Notes under the pieces: model-generated | What the model saw: only the letters and a program-made list of their open reading frames with translations | Database searches by the model: none | What the model was told of the DNA's origin: nothing | In this document: positions 9,485-19,544 of the stretch, piece by piece | Layout of the letters: the number at the start of each line of letters is the position of its first letter | Numbering within the stretch: the first letter of the stretch is position 1 | Assembly (NCBI GenBank): GCA_020284085.1 | Contig: JACEVL010000160.1 | Span: 1,556,001 to 1,620,000 of the forward strand | Reading direction: 5' to 3' | Length of the DNA: 64,000 nt | Origin: Aporrectodea caliginosa | Lineage: Eukaryota; Annelida; Clitellata; Crassiclitellata; Lumbricidae | Position numbers and translations under genes: made by a program

Positions 9485-11960
9485 TAGTCCTACGTGGCCA
9501 TATATACACGAGAATCTATCAAAGCAACTCCTTGGCCCATACAAGGATTACCAAATGAAATCGAACTGCTCTGGATAAAAACAATCTCACTCAACTATCG
9601 GATATATATCGGTGCTCTTTACCACCCCCCAAGCCCAATATACTCGCTTAGTTCTCTACTTCATTGGCTCGAAAAATCAGTTGAAGAAATAACTCAAAAA
9701 GACAACAAAGCTCTAATTATATTAGGCGGAGATTTCAATCGCCTCAATATCGATGAAATTACCGAACTGACAGGCCTAACTCCTACAGTCTTTGAACCTA
9801 CTCGTGGAAACAACATTCTAGATCAGTTCATGGTTTCTGTTCCCGATTTGTTCAAGATCAAAGTCATCTCTTCAACCATCCGAACAGACCACAAAGCTAT
9901 CATTGCCACCACTGGAAACCCAATCACAGATAGAGGGAAAAGACACTCTACTATCACTTTCAGAAAAAGATCACCCTCACAACACTCCTTGACCCTTCGT
10001 GGACTGGAAACCATCAACCCGGATCTCGCCTTATCCACCGACCTACAAGAAGCCTGGAATAACTTCTACAGTGACGCAACCGCTCGATTAGATCAAAACT
10101 ACCCTCTCCGCACAATTACTATCACATCAAAAGATCCCCCATTCATTACACCGGAAATAAAACGCATGCTTCGACTCAAGAACAGATTCATGAGAAAAGG
10201 GAAAATAGAGAAAGCAGAAGCTCTATCCCTCCGGATCGCTAAAGCTATCACTAAAAAGAACACCTCATTCCTCAAACACGCTAACCCTCGTGAAGGAGCT
10301 GAATCACTTTGGAAACAAGTCAACCAAATTACAAAGAAAACCAACCATGACGACCTCCCTTCTTCACTCAGTGCCGATGATCTCAACAACTATTTCGCCA
10401 ACGCTTCTCATGATCCCAATTACTCTGCACCTCTCCTCAAGTCCACCGCTCCCCCAGAGCAGATCGACATTACCGAAAGTTTAATCTTTCATCTACTTGA
10501 TCATCTCAAACACACTGCAGTTGGTGATGACGGTCTCCCAGCCTGGTTTCTAAGACTAACGGCCCCCGGCTACTCTGGAATACTAACAACTCTAATTTCC
10601 CAATCATTAACACTTTCCTTTGTTCCTAACCAATGGAAAACTGCCATAATCTACCCAAAGCCTAAAACTCCCCACCCATCCCAACCATCAGATTTCCGTC
10701 CAATCTCGGTCCTTCCAGTACTATCTAGACTCGTTGAACGCATTGTTGTTCACGCTTATATCTATTCCAGCTTTGAACATCTGCCTAAACACATATCCCT
10801 TCATGATCAGTACGCCTTCAAGCCCACCGGTTCTACCACCGCTGCAATCATTTCCATCATACAGCATGCCACTGACCTTCTTAAAACCAACGACCATGTT
10901 GTAATAATATCAATGGACTTTTCTAAAGCTTTTGACTCTATCAGTCACTCTGCAATAACCCAATTACTAGCATCCCTCTCCCTTCCGGACTACATCTACA
11001 ACTGGATAATCAACTACCTACACGGAAGAAAGCATTACACCATCTACAAAGGTCAAAAATCCAGAGTAATTTCAATCAACGCCAGTGTCATCCAAGGCTC
11101 AGTATTCGGCCCAACTGGTTTCATTGTTGGCATATCTGACCTCCATCCCATCCATCCTCAAAATCGTCTCTCCAAATACGCTGACGACTCTTACCTCTTC
11201 ATCGGATCAAACTCCCTTCACACCGCAGAAACAGAACTTCAACATATCCACAACTGGTCAGAGGAAAAGAACCTAAAAATAAACTCTTCCAAAACCCGTG
11301 AAATGGCAGTCATCAAGCATAACCAATCTTCACTCTCCAACAAACCCTCAATCACCGGTATTCCTCGCTCTACCTCAATAAAAGCCCTAGGCGTCACCAT
11401 CGATGAGAAACTTTCTGTCACGGAACACATCAACAAAGTCGTCAAAAGTGGCTCTGCTTCAATCTTCGCCCTTAAAACACTCAAAAACCATGGTGCATCT
11501 GCAGATTCTCTACAACTGATCACCCGCGCCACCATCATAGCCAGAACAATGTATGCTTCTCCCGCCTGGTGGGGTCTGGCGAGCGAAAAGGACAAATCCC
11601 GCATTGAACATCTGAACAATAGATTAAAACGCTCTGGTTTTATTCAGTCAGATTCTCCTTCTATGAATGTTCTTGCTTATAACGCAGACACTTCACTCTT
11701 TAAGGCCGTCCTCTTAAATGAGAATCATTCACTCAGATGCATGTTTCCTAATCAACATTTTACGCCCTATTTTCTTAGGGTCAGACCACATAACGTTAAC
11801 CTTCCTGACAAGGACTCACGAAATTTTATATCTCGTATGTTATTCCTGAACTCTTACTAAGCTATTATTAATTCATGCTATTAATATCTAGATGTATTTT
11901 ATTTTCTATGTACACCTACAGCGTTATGTCTGTTGTTAAAACATTAAACGAATATATGAT
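9485..11960 (+). mobile_element. 5'-truncated LINE (Jockey superfamily, CR1/Rex1-like)
   Basis: The element begins inside the endonuclease domain near 9485 and includes the whole reverse transcriptase and a short A/T-rich 3' UTR after the stop at 11860. Lack of the 5' part and an intact 3' part is the normal outcome of abortive target-primed reverse transcription. The 3' boundary is put near a TGATGACGATA-like end around 11950-11960 and is uncertain. The clade is judged from RT motifs alone. Confidence 0.85.
9494..11860 (+). CDS. Endonuclease/reverse transcriptase ORF2 of LINE, 5'-truncated but uninterrupted
   Basis: A 788-residue open frame. The first codons (VAIYTR) match the middle of an EEP endonuclease, so the Met at 9494 is not the native start. 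Residues 75-133 keep GGDFN (79-82), RGNNILDQF and a TDHK in place of SDH. The linker to about 320 is basic. The RT domain (about 330-650) shows DFRPISVLP, QYAFKPTGSTT, the catalytic MDFSKAFD (Asp475), IQGSVFGP and YADD (562-565). The C-terminus (to 788) ends with the RPHN...RNFISRMLFLNSY type tail seen in Jockey-superfamily LINEs. No stops or frameshifts are seen, which argues for a fairly recent insertion. The base composition is more C-rich than its flanks. Autonomous activity is unlikely without the missing 5' part. Confidence 0.9.
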   Translation: MAIYTRESIKATPWPIQGLPNEIELLWIKTISLNYRIYIGALYHPPSPIYSLSSLLHWLEKSVEEITQKDNKALIILGGDFNRLNIDEITELTGLTPTVFEPTRGNNILDQFMVSVPDLFKIKVISSTIRTDHKAIIATTGNPITDRGKRHSTITFRKRSPSQHSLTLRGLETINPDLALSTDLQEAWNNFYSDATARLDQNYPLRTITITSKDPPFITPEIKRMLRLKNRFMRKGKIEKAEALSLRIAKAITKKNTSFLKHANPREGAESLWKQVNQITKKTNHDDLPSSLSADDLNNYFANASHDPNYSAPLLKSTAPPEQIDITESLIFHLLDHLKHTAVGDDGLPAWFLRLTAPGYSGILTTLISQSLTLSFVPNQWKTAIIYPKPKTPHPSQPSDFRPISVLPVLSRLVERIVVHAYIYSSFEHLPKHISLHDQYAFKPTGSTTAAIISIIQHATDLLKTNDHVVIISMDFSKAFDSISHSAITQLLASLSLPDYIYNWIINYLHGRKHYTIYKGQKSRVISINASVIQGSVFGPTGFIVGISDLHPIHPQNRLSKYADDSYLFIGSNSLHTAETELQHIHNWSEEKNLKINSSKTREMAVIKHNQSSLSNKPSITGIPRSTSIKALGVTIDEKLSVTEHINKVVKSGSASIFALKTLKNHGASADSLQLITRATIIARTMYASPAWWGLASEKDKSRIEHLNNRLKRSGFIQSDSPSMNVLAYNADTSLFKAVLLNENHSLRCMFPNQHFTPYFLRVRPHNVNLPDKDSRNFISRMLFLNSY

Positions 11961-12194
11961 GACGATAGTTCGCGAAGAATGTAGTTTCTAGGAGACCAGT
12001 GGAATGGAAAGAGACGAAAAGTGGAGAGTTTTATAGACAGAGTGTTTCGCCCAAGTTGAGTTGTTTATTTTCTGATAACAGGTCTTCAGTTCATGTTTTC
12101 ATCCGCTCTTCCTCTGAAGCAGACTGACTTCTGGGTGGCCATAGTATTAGCAACGCGTTTGGAAGAAGTGCTTTGGGCACCAATGGATTTAACC
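11961..12194. other. Non-coding spacer
   Basis: No motif recognised between the LINE 3' end and the methyltransferase-like exon. Confidence 0.4.
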
Positions 12195-12600
12195 TACCGA
12201 CTGAAATATTACGCCGCCGCAATTAGATGAGAATAGTTCGTGGCAGCATTTCTATGGGATTCCTGGGGGAATGAGATCAGCAAATCCGCCGCAACAGTTG
12301 TTACGCTGAACGTTTTTGTACAACAGGAAGTCAAGGTCATCGCGCAACCGCCTCACGTAGTCGTTAATTTCTGCAAAGTCTGCTGCCGTCATATTGCCAT
12401 CAGATCTTAACTTTGGAGTATGGAGTTCGATGTATAGCTGTCTGACGTTTGACAGGCTAGTTGGGTCAGTGTAGATGACGTCACGCAGGAAGGGCCACTC
12501 CCCGCCCTCAACGTCGATCTTCAGAGCATCGATGATGCGCTGCGAATAAATTAACATGCTGTCGTCATAAAATAGCATTTTAATAAATGCTAATACGATT
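12195..12600 (-). pseudogene. METTL24/FkbM-like methyltransferase exon, with in-frame TAG near the C-terminus
   Basis: Read on the minus strand, the open frame contains IDALKIDVEGGEWPFLRDVI, the hallmark of the FkbM/METTL24-like SAM-dependent methyltransferase fold (the acidic-GG-E-W loop). It continues through VRQLYIELHTPK to NNCCGGFADLIPPGIP. It stops at TAG (12252-12254), yet the same frame goes on with KCCHELFSSN, which resembles the usual family ending (CC/Y-E-L-F/Y-x-N). So the TAG looks like a substitution in a terminal exon. The upstream end is open past the Met at 12578, and an AG about 15 bases further up (near 12593) could be the splice acceptor. The rest of the gene (Rossmann core) is not found. 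It may be a pseudogene, a null allele, or a gene with a naturally shorter end. Confidence 0.7.
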
Positions 12601-13205
12601 TTCTTTATATTACAAATGTGAAGAATAAAGTTAGGGTTAACTAATTAAAGTCAATAATTTATTGTTCCTTCAGCCACAATATACATCAGAACTGTTACAC
12701 TGTTACAGTCCTGTTCTGAAGAACATGCAGGCCTATTTAGTTAATTAGCTAGGTAACAAGGTTAACTCGATAGCTATAGCTAGCTAGCTAGTAGTTTTGA
12801 GCAGCTGAGATCTTAACTCTACCAGAGACAAAGTGCTTAGGTCAGTAATTAAGTAAGTGTACTCTTTATTAACCAATTGCTAATAGCACTTTTGTGTATA
12901 AACATCTAATAAACACAGTTTAAAAATATGTAGCATCCTAACAAACAAATTTTTACACATCAGGCTGTTGGCTGGGGGATTTTGCGGTCGTATGTCATGG
13001 GGACGGAGGAAGTAGTAGGTGGGCTTGGTTGAGGGTAGTAGGCCTAGCTATGGTGCAGGGGAAAATTAACGCGCCAGTCTCATTTGAAAGATAAAAACAA
13101 GCGCATCTAGCTGCAATTCAAAACTACATGTAGGCTACATTGTACAGTTGACTCAATGTCCAATTGCTCAACAACTCCTTAAAGTTCAAGAGTGGATTGA
13201 CGTAG
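12601..13205. other. Non-coding stretch, possible intron of the methyltransferase-like gene
   Basis: No further exon could be recognised on the minus strand. A short AGCTAGCTAGCTAG patch lies near 12776-12792. Confidence 0.35.
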
Positions 13206-13210
13206 GGCAG

Positions 13211-13445
13211 TGCTTAAAGTGTAAAAAGTGCCTGGACGCCCCTTAGGGCGCAACCACGGTCCCGAAGTTGGGGGACGTACTGGGAATGTCTTAGTGGGGG
13301 TGGAATTGCGAGCGCCGAAGGCTCGAAGCTGCGATTACCGAAGGCAAGAAGCCCCTAACGACTAAGGGGTATGGGGGAGCGTCGTAAAGCTCCCCCCATC
13401 GTTCTGAAGCGGAGCCCCCATAGCTCGACTTTTACAATTTTGAGC
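13211..13445. mobile_element. GC-rich multi-hairpin interspersed repeat
   Basis: A GC-rich island in AT-rich DNA made of consecutive small hairpins: CGAGC...GCTCG around GCCGAAG (13311-13327), CCCCT...AGGGG (13351-13368) and GGGGGAGC...GCTCCCCC (about 13373-13398). The outer parts GTGTAAAAAGTGC (13220) and CGACTTTTACAATT (13427) are inversely related, suggesting weak terminal inverted repeats. There is no ORF. The style (short CGCCGAAGGC-like modules) resembles a widespread non-autonomous repeat of marine invertebrates, but I cannot name the family. Confidence 0.55.
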
Positions 13446-13653
13446 ATATGATGCCAAATGGAGTACATTTTGAGGTTCTAATTTACCTCAAATTTTTCAC
13501 CAATGATTTCGATATAAAAGTACCTAAAACATCTAGATCTGTGAAAAAATATGACTTTATTATATGAATAAACTGGACGTGACAAGGGTTTAAGAGAATT
13601 GAACGGAAAGGGGTAGAATAAGCTCTAGAATAGTGTTTGTCAAAACTAGGAAA

Positions 13654-13853
13654 NNNNNNNNNNNNNNNNNNNNNNNNNNNNNNNNNNNNNNNNNNNNNNN
13701 NNNNNNNNNNNNNNNNNNNNNNNNNNNNNNNNNNNNNNNNNNNNNNNNNNNNNNNNNNNNNNNNNNNNNNNNNNNNNNNNNNNNNNNNNNNNNNNNNNNN
13801 NNNNNNNNNNNNNNNNNNNNNNNNNNNNNNNNNNNNNNNNNNNNNNNNNNNNN
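13654..13853. other. Assembly gap (200 N)
   Basis: Exactly 200 ambiguous bases, a conventional size for a gap of unknown length. Reading frames crossing it are meaningless. Confidence 1.
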
Positions 13854-14665
13854 CATTTGTGGTGGAATTAATGCAGGGCAATCGACGAAACTATCTTTAC
13901 TCCAGCAATGCATTGAGAATTTCATTGCCATGGCAATTCCAAAGCACCTACTGATCAGATGATCAATTCAACATGAGCATTTGGGGTGGAATTAAGTGGA
14001 GAATGGCCTGTTCCACACAACAAAGCTGTAATCAGTCATCTTGAAGTGCTTTCTGTTGCAGGGCAATCGACGAAACTATCTTTCTTCCTGCACTGCATTG
14101 AGAATTTAATTGCCATGGAAAATCCGAAGCACCACTGATCACTGATCACTTCAACATGAGCATTTGGGGTGGATTTTGTTCTTGTTCTAGTTCCACTTGC
14201 TATTTACAAATAATTTTAGTTCCTGTTCCAGTTCCAGAAAATTTATATTTTTAGTTACACTTCCACTTACAGTTCTCACAGAAATGTCTAACATGAACGA
14301 TTAATGTCTATCAGACTGTCACACAAAACAGTGTCTTGACGTTTTTTATGAGATTAGTATATTAAGGACAATGAGAATGCGACTCTTACTGTCACATCAA
14401 TCAGGAGCTGCCGTCAGTCCTCATAACTATAAATTTTTTTTAAAAACTATTTTTTTCTATTCCGTTCTCGTCCAAGAAAAATATTGAAATTTTTATTCCT
14501 ATTCTATTCTCGTTCCAGATTTATATTTTATTCCAGTTTTCGTTCCGTGAAACTAATTTAAAATAATTATTATTCCTATTCTATTCTCAGGAACTAAAAT
14601 AACACTATTCCCACCCCAATTGCTCATGTTGAAGTGATCGTATGGTCAGTATGTGCTTCGGAAAT
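13854..14665. repeat. Tandem plus inverted copies of a ~110-bp module (foldback-like)
   Basis: GCAGGGCAATCGACGAAACT followed by TGCATTGAGAATTT, CAACATGAGCATTTGGGGTGG and intervening sequence occurs at about 13872-13990 and again at 14059-14172. A third, partial copy lies in inverse orientation at about 14610-14665 (CCACCCCAATTGCTCATGTTG). The enclosed 430 bases (14175-14610) are rich in iterated TTCCTATTCTATTCTCGTTCC-like words. The layout suggests a foldback or hAT-like non-autonomous element partly lost in the gap to the left. Confidence 0.6.
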
Positions 14666-14714
14666 GCGGTTTAGGATACCATTAGCTTTTAAAGTTTAAG
14701 CTAACATTAGAGGT

Positions 14715-14795
14715 CAACATGTCATGTAAGCTGATGCAGTGCTTCCCTTTTGCTTCGAAGTCTGAGGGTTCGAACCTTCCGAGGACAAGAACTAA
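14715..14795 (+). mobile_element. tRNA-derived SINE head (degenerate)
   Basis: A B-box-like GGGTTCGAACC at 14767-14777 is preceded about 40 bases upstream by an A-box-like TGATGCAGTGC. The interval GCTTCGAAGTCTGAGG is arranged as in tRNA-type SINE promoters. The A box has several mismatches and no complete cloverleaf can be drawn, so this is a relic rather than a tRNA gene. An AT/ACAT-rich stretch follows at 14810-14860. Confidence 0.45.
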
Positions 14796-14864
14796 AGGGC
14801 CAAAAGAATATATACATATACATACATACATAAATATACATATATAAATTATATATGAATATTA

Positions 14865-15414
14865 TTTTGTTGTATATGACTGTTTTATGAGAATATGGTC
14901 TATTCTGTCAAAATTTGTAGTTGTTGTTGCAGTTGTTTATTGTGACAAACGTACAACTTTTTAATCAATTACATCAACAATAGTTAGCAACAGGCAGTCC
15001 GAAATGGATGCGTCCCGCTGGACCGGGGCCTAATTACTGTAAACAAGACCTTACTTTTCTGTTTTTGGAGTACCTCACAATGGGAGCGCTTCTGAAATTC
15101 CTGTGCTGTGAGAAGCGCCTTATGAACGATCAACTACAATGCAATACAATACAATGGATACAATGTTTCCGTTTGCAGAAGCAAACAAGCTGTTCCCAGC
15201 TGACGTCGTAACCGTAACATCCGCTGACGGCCAAAGTGCTGAATGCACACCTGCAGACTAGGCTGTTTCAGAGCAAGCCCAGTCTGAAATACAATAGCGC
15301 TCTATTAAACTCATCAAATACCTATTTATGATAACGGTTGACCATGGCTTATTGTTCAATCGCCTCAGCACTTAATTAGTATTAACCGGTGAATTGCTGG
15401 AATGAATTAATCGT
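14865..15414. other. Non-coding stretch
   Basis: No recognisable gene. A (CAATA)n-like patch lies at 15138-15156. Confidence 0.4.
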
Positions 15415-15417
15415 TTC

Positions 15418-15500
15418 TGCATTCATTCATTCATTCATTCAAAAATTTATATAGCGCCCCTTCAAGGTAACTACTCAGAAGCGCTCCCAACTCCAGTCCG
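15418..15500 (-). mobile_element. L2-like LINE/SINE 3' end with (ATTC)n tail
   Basis: On the minus strand the sequence reads ...GGGCGCTATATAAATTTTTG followed by a GAATGAATG tail. The part inward of the tail (CTTCAAGGTAACTACTCAGAAGC on plus) is homologous to 52633-52680. GGCGCTATATAA directly before a simple-repeat tail is the typical 3' terminus of L2-like retroelements of marine animals. Confidence 0.65.
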
Positions 15501-15524
15501 GCCAAAAAGGTAAGAACATGAACG

Positions 15525-15835
15525 GATTATGATGATAATGAACTTCGGCTCAGACTCCTCTTCTTGTGTATCTCAGGGTTCCATCCTTTGGCTGCTGCAC
15601 TTTGATCCAGGTTGCATCTTTACGGTGACGACGTCCAGCTGTACAGTGTCTTCAGATTCACTCATTCGCCTGTCTTTTGTCAGTGCTGACCGCTGCTATG
15701 ACAGAGGTCACGTCTGGATGTCGTCAAATCGACTGCTGTTCAATCAGTAAAACAACGCACAGCATCTTTGACACAGATATCGATCAGCGCTGGTTGAAGT
15801 AAATTGGCGCTATATAATTGTAGTTGTTCAGATGC
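15525..15835 (+). pseudogene. L2-like LINE reverse transcriptase fragment and 3' end
   Basis: In shifting frames the segment gives VSQGSILWLL (RT motif PQGSVLGPLL), LYGDDVQLYSV (YADDTQLY) and VWMSSNRLLFNQ (SWMSSNRLKLN), in the right order but with the intervening residues deleted. It then reaches a GGCGCTATATAATTG 3' end at 15807. This links the GGCGCTATATAA tails in this window to an L2-type LINE. Short and non-functional. Confidence 0.75.
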
Positions 15836-16421
15836 ATTACCTGGAAACGATGACAGAAATAAAGCGAAACCAGAGATACTATCCCAACCAAAACGTATTA
15901 GCCTTATATTTTAAATCTTAAGCCTATATAAGTCTACTTCTGTCGGCCTACTTTTGAGGCTAGTGTCTTCAACCCCAACACTACCTATTCTATTGACTAG
16001 CATGATGGCTGGCGTCAGAAACTGATGATGCAATTATGATGATGATGATGATGACGACGACGACTGCACTAAGACGACGACAATTATCATGATTGTTATT
16101 ATTAATGCTGTTATTGTTATTGTAACCTTAGTCTACTTACATGTATCTCTTCTCTTCCTTTCGTTTCAGACCGTCTTAGATTCCGTCGATCGCTCTATTA
16201 ATTTTTCAGATTGATTTAGTTTTTATTATCCGGTTCTGGATAATAGCCCCGTCAGACTACAACAGTCGTTAATTTACGACCTCTTCCACGACACAGTTAT
16301 AGGCCACCAGACCCAATAGATGCCTGACTGCCTGTCTAACCCCCTTCGTGGCTGTCCGATGCGAGCGAAGTAACCTCTGAGCTGAGTCTGATTGAGAATC
16401 ATTTCCGGAGTGGCGTGTCCA

Positions 16422-16423
<2 letters not shown>
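15836..16423. other. Non-coding stretch with short (GAT/GAC)n
   Basis: GATGATGATGATGATGACGACGAC-type sequence at about 16035-16062; otherwise nothing recognised. Confidence 0.45.

Positions 16424-16496
<73 letters not shown>
16424..16496. repeat. (GT)n microsatellite
   Basis: A dinucleotide tract of about 72 bases. It generates a poly-His/Thr frame on the minus strand. Confidence 0.97.
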
Positions 16497-16500
<4 letters not shown>

Positions 16501-16741
16501 CAGACCGATTAGGAAAGTCAGAGAGGCTTAGAGGCCAACGCTCCGTGAAGAAAATCATATTATAATAAACGGATGACTGGAATGCATTCAGATCGATCGG
16601 CGAATTGAATAAACTCGAAAAGCCTTGTTCTGCTGCAAATACATTGATTGCTGATCTACGTGAATGTCCATTGCAGATTGAACAACAACAGTGGTCGATC
16701 GATTCTGATCTTTCACGGATCTTTCAATTCAGATTGAACCT

Positions 16742-16846
16742 GCCTGCCTGTCTGTCTGTCTGTCTGTCTGTGTGTATTTATATATGTTATTTATATATGT
16801 TGCGAATGTATGTATGTATGTTTGTTTGTATGTATATATGTATGAT
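16742..16846. repeat. (CTGT)n and (TATG)n tetranucleotide repeats
   Basis: CTGCCTGTCTGTCTGTCTG at 16742-16771 followed by AT-rich sequence and a TATGTATGTATG-type run to 16846. Confidence 0.85.
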
Positions 16847-16900
16847 GAGTCTCTTTGGAAGAGGCGCTATATAAATCTGCTACAACAATTGCAAATATAT
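16846..16900 (+). mobile_element. L2-like 3' end fragment
   Basis: GAGTCTCTTTGGAAGAGGCGC then TATATAAATCTGC: the same GGCGCTATATAA terminus as at 15807, isolated from any coding part. Confidence 0.5.
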
Positions 16901-17052
16901 ACAAACATGTACTTTTATATGTGTTTTGGTGTAGGTGTGTATTTATTATGTCTGTATTAAGATATGCTTTGCGTATGTACTATGTAGCCTATGTAAACTT
17001 CGACAAAACAGAGACAAAGTAGGCCTAATGAGAGATAAACATAAAACGACAA

Positions 17053-17275
<223 letters not shown>

Positions 17276-17338
17276 AGAGGAACGGGCAGAGGAACGGACA
17301 GAGGAACGGACAGAGGAAACGGACAGAGGAACGGACGA
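17276..17338. repeat. 14-bp tandem repeat GAGGAACGGACAGA, ~5 copies
   Basis: Five near-identical copies directly follow the GA tract; one carries an inserted A and one G for A. Confidence 0.85.
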
Positions 17339-17594
17339 GAAGAGGACTGTTGCGTCATCATATGGGGGTTTTAACAGGGGTCGACACCAGTGAGGAAAAC
17401 TCAGATTCGCCCTTGGAAAATACTCGGAAGCATGCAGAGGTTATCAAATGCACCAGAATGACAAGCACGGACAGCCGAACGAAACGAAATTACAGTCTGT
17501 TAACACTGAGCATGATGTCGTTTCCCGACTACAGGAGCTTATGCTGACTGTATCTACAGACCCATCTCTTATTCCAGGCTTTTTTCAACATTCC

Positions 17595-17745
17595 GTCTCA
17601 GTGTAGGTCTGTACTGAGATCAGCGTTGAATAGTAAGCAATTGGCTAGTGGAGGCTATACTGAGACCAGCACTGAAAAGTAGGTCTACCATTGGTTAATA
17701 GAGGTTATACTGAGTCCAGCGTTGAATAGTAATAATAGAGTTTAT
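17595..17745. repeat. Diverged ~50-bp tandem repeat, 3 copies
   Basis: ACTGAGATCAGCGTTGAATAG, ACTGAGACCAGCACTGAAAAG and ACTGAGTCCAGCGTTGAATAG-type words begin at about 17612, 17659 and 17710, each within a GTGGAGGCTATACTGAG-like context. Confidence 0.75.
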
Positions 17746-18006
17746 ACTGCAATGTCTCACGAAAGAACAGCTGGAAATTGTTGGTTTTATCCTACAGCCT
17801 CATTTCAATCTGAATCATTTGATAAGAAAAGAAAGAAACCGAGAGGTCGACTAATGACTTCCGTTTGCGCTTTTCCATTTCCGGTAACAGTCTCGCCCTA
17901 CTTTCTCTCTCTCTATTCTTGTACGTTGGTGTATCCACTTCATTCGTCGGTCCTCTTTGTTTTTCTCTTCCTCTCCCTTTAAATCTTCCCCTCTTCCTCC
18001 CTACAT

Positions 18007-18175
18007 CGCTGCCTCTGCCTCTGCCTCTGCCTCTGCCTCTGCCTCTGCCTCTGCCTCTGCCTCTGCCTCTGCCTCTGCCTCTACCTCTGCCTCTGCCTCT
18101 GCCTCTGCCTCTCTCTCCCTCTCTGTCTGCCTCTCCCTCTTCTCCCTCTCCCTCTTCCACTCCCTCTCTGCCTTT
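18007..18175. repeat. (CTCTGC)n hexanucleotide and CT-rich tract
   Basis: About 17 copies of the hexamer to 18110, then pyrimidine-rich CTCTCCCTCT sequence. Poly(Ala-Ser), poly(Leu-Pro) and poly(Arg-Gly) frames here are artefacts. Confidence 0.93.
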
Positions 18176-18315
18176 TTTCTTACTCTCTATCTCTGTCTAT
18201 CTCGCTATCGACAAGGTGAATGGCTGTTTCCTTAGTCGCTAGTGCAAATACAGACCAGGAAATCACCTCTTTCAGTTGCTGCCATGGGAGATAACAAAAA
18301 ACAACGGTTGCTCAT

Positions 18316-18384
18316 AATATATATAATATTATATATACATATATATATACATATATATACATTACATATATATATATATATCGT
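18316..18384. repeat. (AT)n-rich tract
   Basis: ATATATAATATTATATATAC followed by repeated ATATATAC units. Confidence 0.85.
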
Positions 18385-19158
18385 CAGTCAGACCTATATG
18401 TTTGTATGACACTACATTATTGTTCTCTTTTATGTTTAATCGTTCCTCTATGTCACTGCAAGTTTGTTGTCTCATAATAAATCGATTTTGATTTGATTGG
18501 ATTTGATATACAGCCTACGTATAGTGGTAAGCATTGTTGTACATAGGCCTATATAGATGATGTACAATCAACTTGTATCATCCAAGCCATCGTCCTATAT
18601 TGTACTCTGTTCCGCCGAATAGTCACGAAACTCATGCACGAAAGAATGTACGCAGCTATATGTTATGCATCGATTATCTGCTTACATAGGGCCTATCATA
18701 CTTCCTAATGCAATATATAGATATCATATAAAATAGGTATAATATTACACAGATTAATGAAATCGCATTATGCTTGCACGGAGAATAAGAGTGGGTGTGA
18801 GGGTTATGACTCGTCAATGGCTGAAACTTAATTCCATCCGACGACCAAGATTTCATCTGAATTCATGGTATCATCTCTGGAAGCAATCAGTCGGTCATGG
18901 GTGCTGTTATTATTGCTGTTGCTGCTGCTGCTACTGTCGATGTTACGAAGGCGGCAAAATTGGAATAGATTTCTCAATTATTGTATGTTAATATAGTACC
19001 TACGTACATACGCATACATACGCTTGCACTTATGTATGTATATTTCGAAATGTCATAAATATGATTACGCATTCACGCATGTATATACATGTAGGCCTAC
19101 GTAAGTATTTATATGTGTCAATATGTATTGTGATGTTGTCACGTGCTAAAGGTTGTCT
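18385..19158. other. Non-coding stretch
   Basis: AT-rich and TAGGCCTA-containing sequence with a short TGCTGCTGC patch at 18918-18933. No gene recognised. Confidence 0.4.
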
Positions 19159-19201
19159 ATAGAAGCAATAATATATTAGACTAATATATTATTGCTTCTA
19201 T
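19159..19201. repeat. Perfect 43-bp inverted repeat with 1-base centre
   Basis: Arms 19159-19179 and 19181-19201 are exact reverse complements (ATAGAAGCAATAATATATTAG), separated by a single A. It could extrude as a cruciform or be the residue of a palindromic insertion. Confidence 0.95.
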
Positions 19202-19544
19202 GGCACATTCATAGGGCAATCCGGCCACGCCCATCTTAGTTGGAGAGGGCAAGCAATGAGTTCCTATCCAACGAACAAATTATCTGAAGTTATCGGGTGT
19301 CTTGGGAATATTTACCCGCCTCCATTCAAGGGCTAAGTTCTACAGTCTGGATTGAGATTCTGAAAACGACTCTTGATATTAACTTTTAACTGCAACACAA
19401 TACAGCATCTATAATTGTCAAGAATGTCGTGGGTGTAGTCCTATCGAGATTTATAATAAGGCTACTTCGAATAATATGTAAACCCTGCAGCATCGACTGC
19501 CAATTAACTCGCCGTTCTTCGAACAGTTTACCATCGCGAAGTGA

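Noticed and set aside
17792..18242. Arg-Gly, Leu-Pro and Ala-Ser repeat ORFs
   Set aside because: Frames of the (CTCTGC)n hexamer; no independent support.
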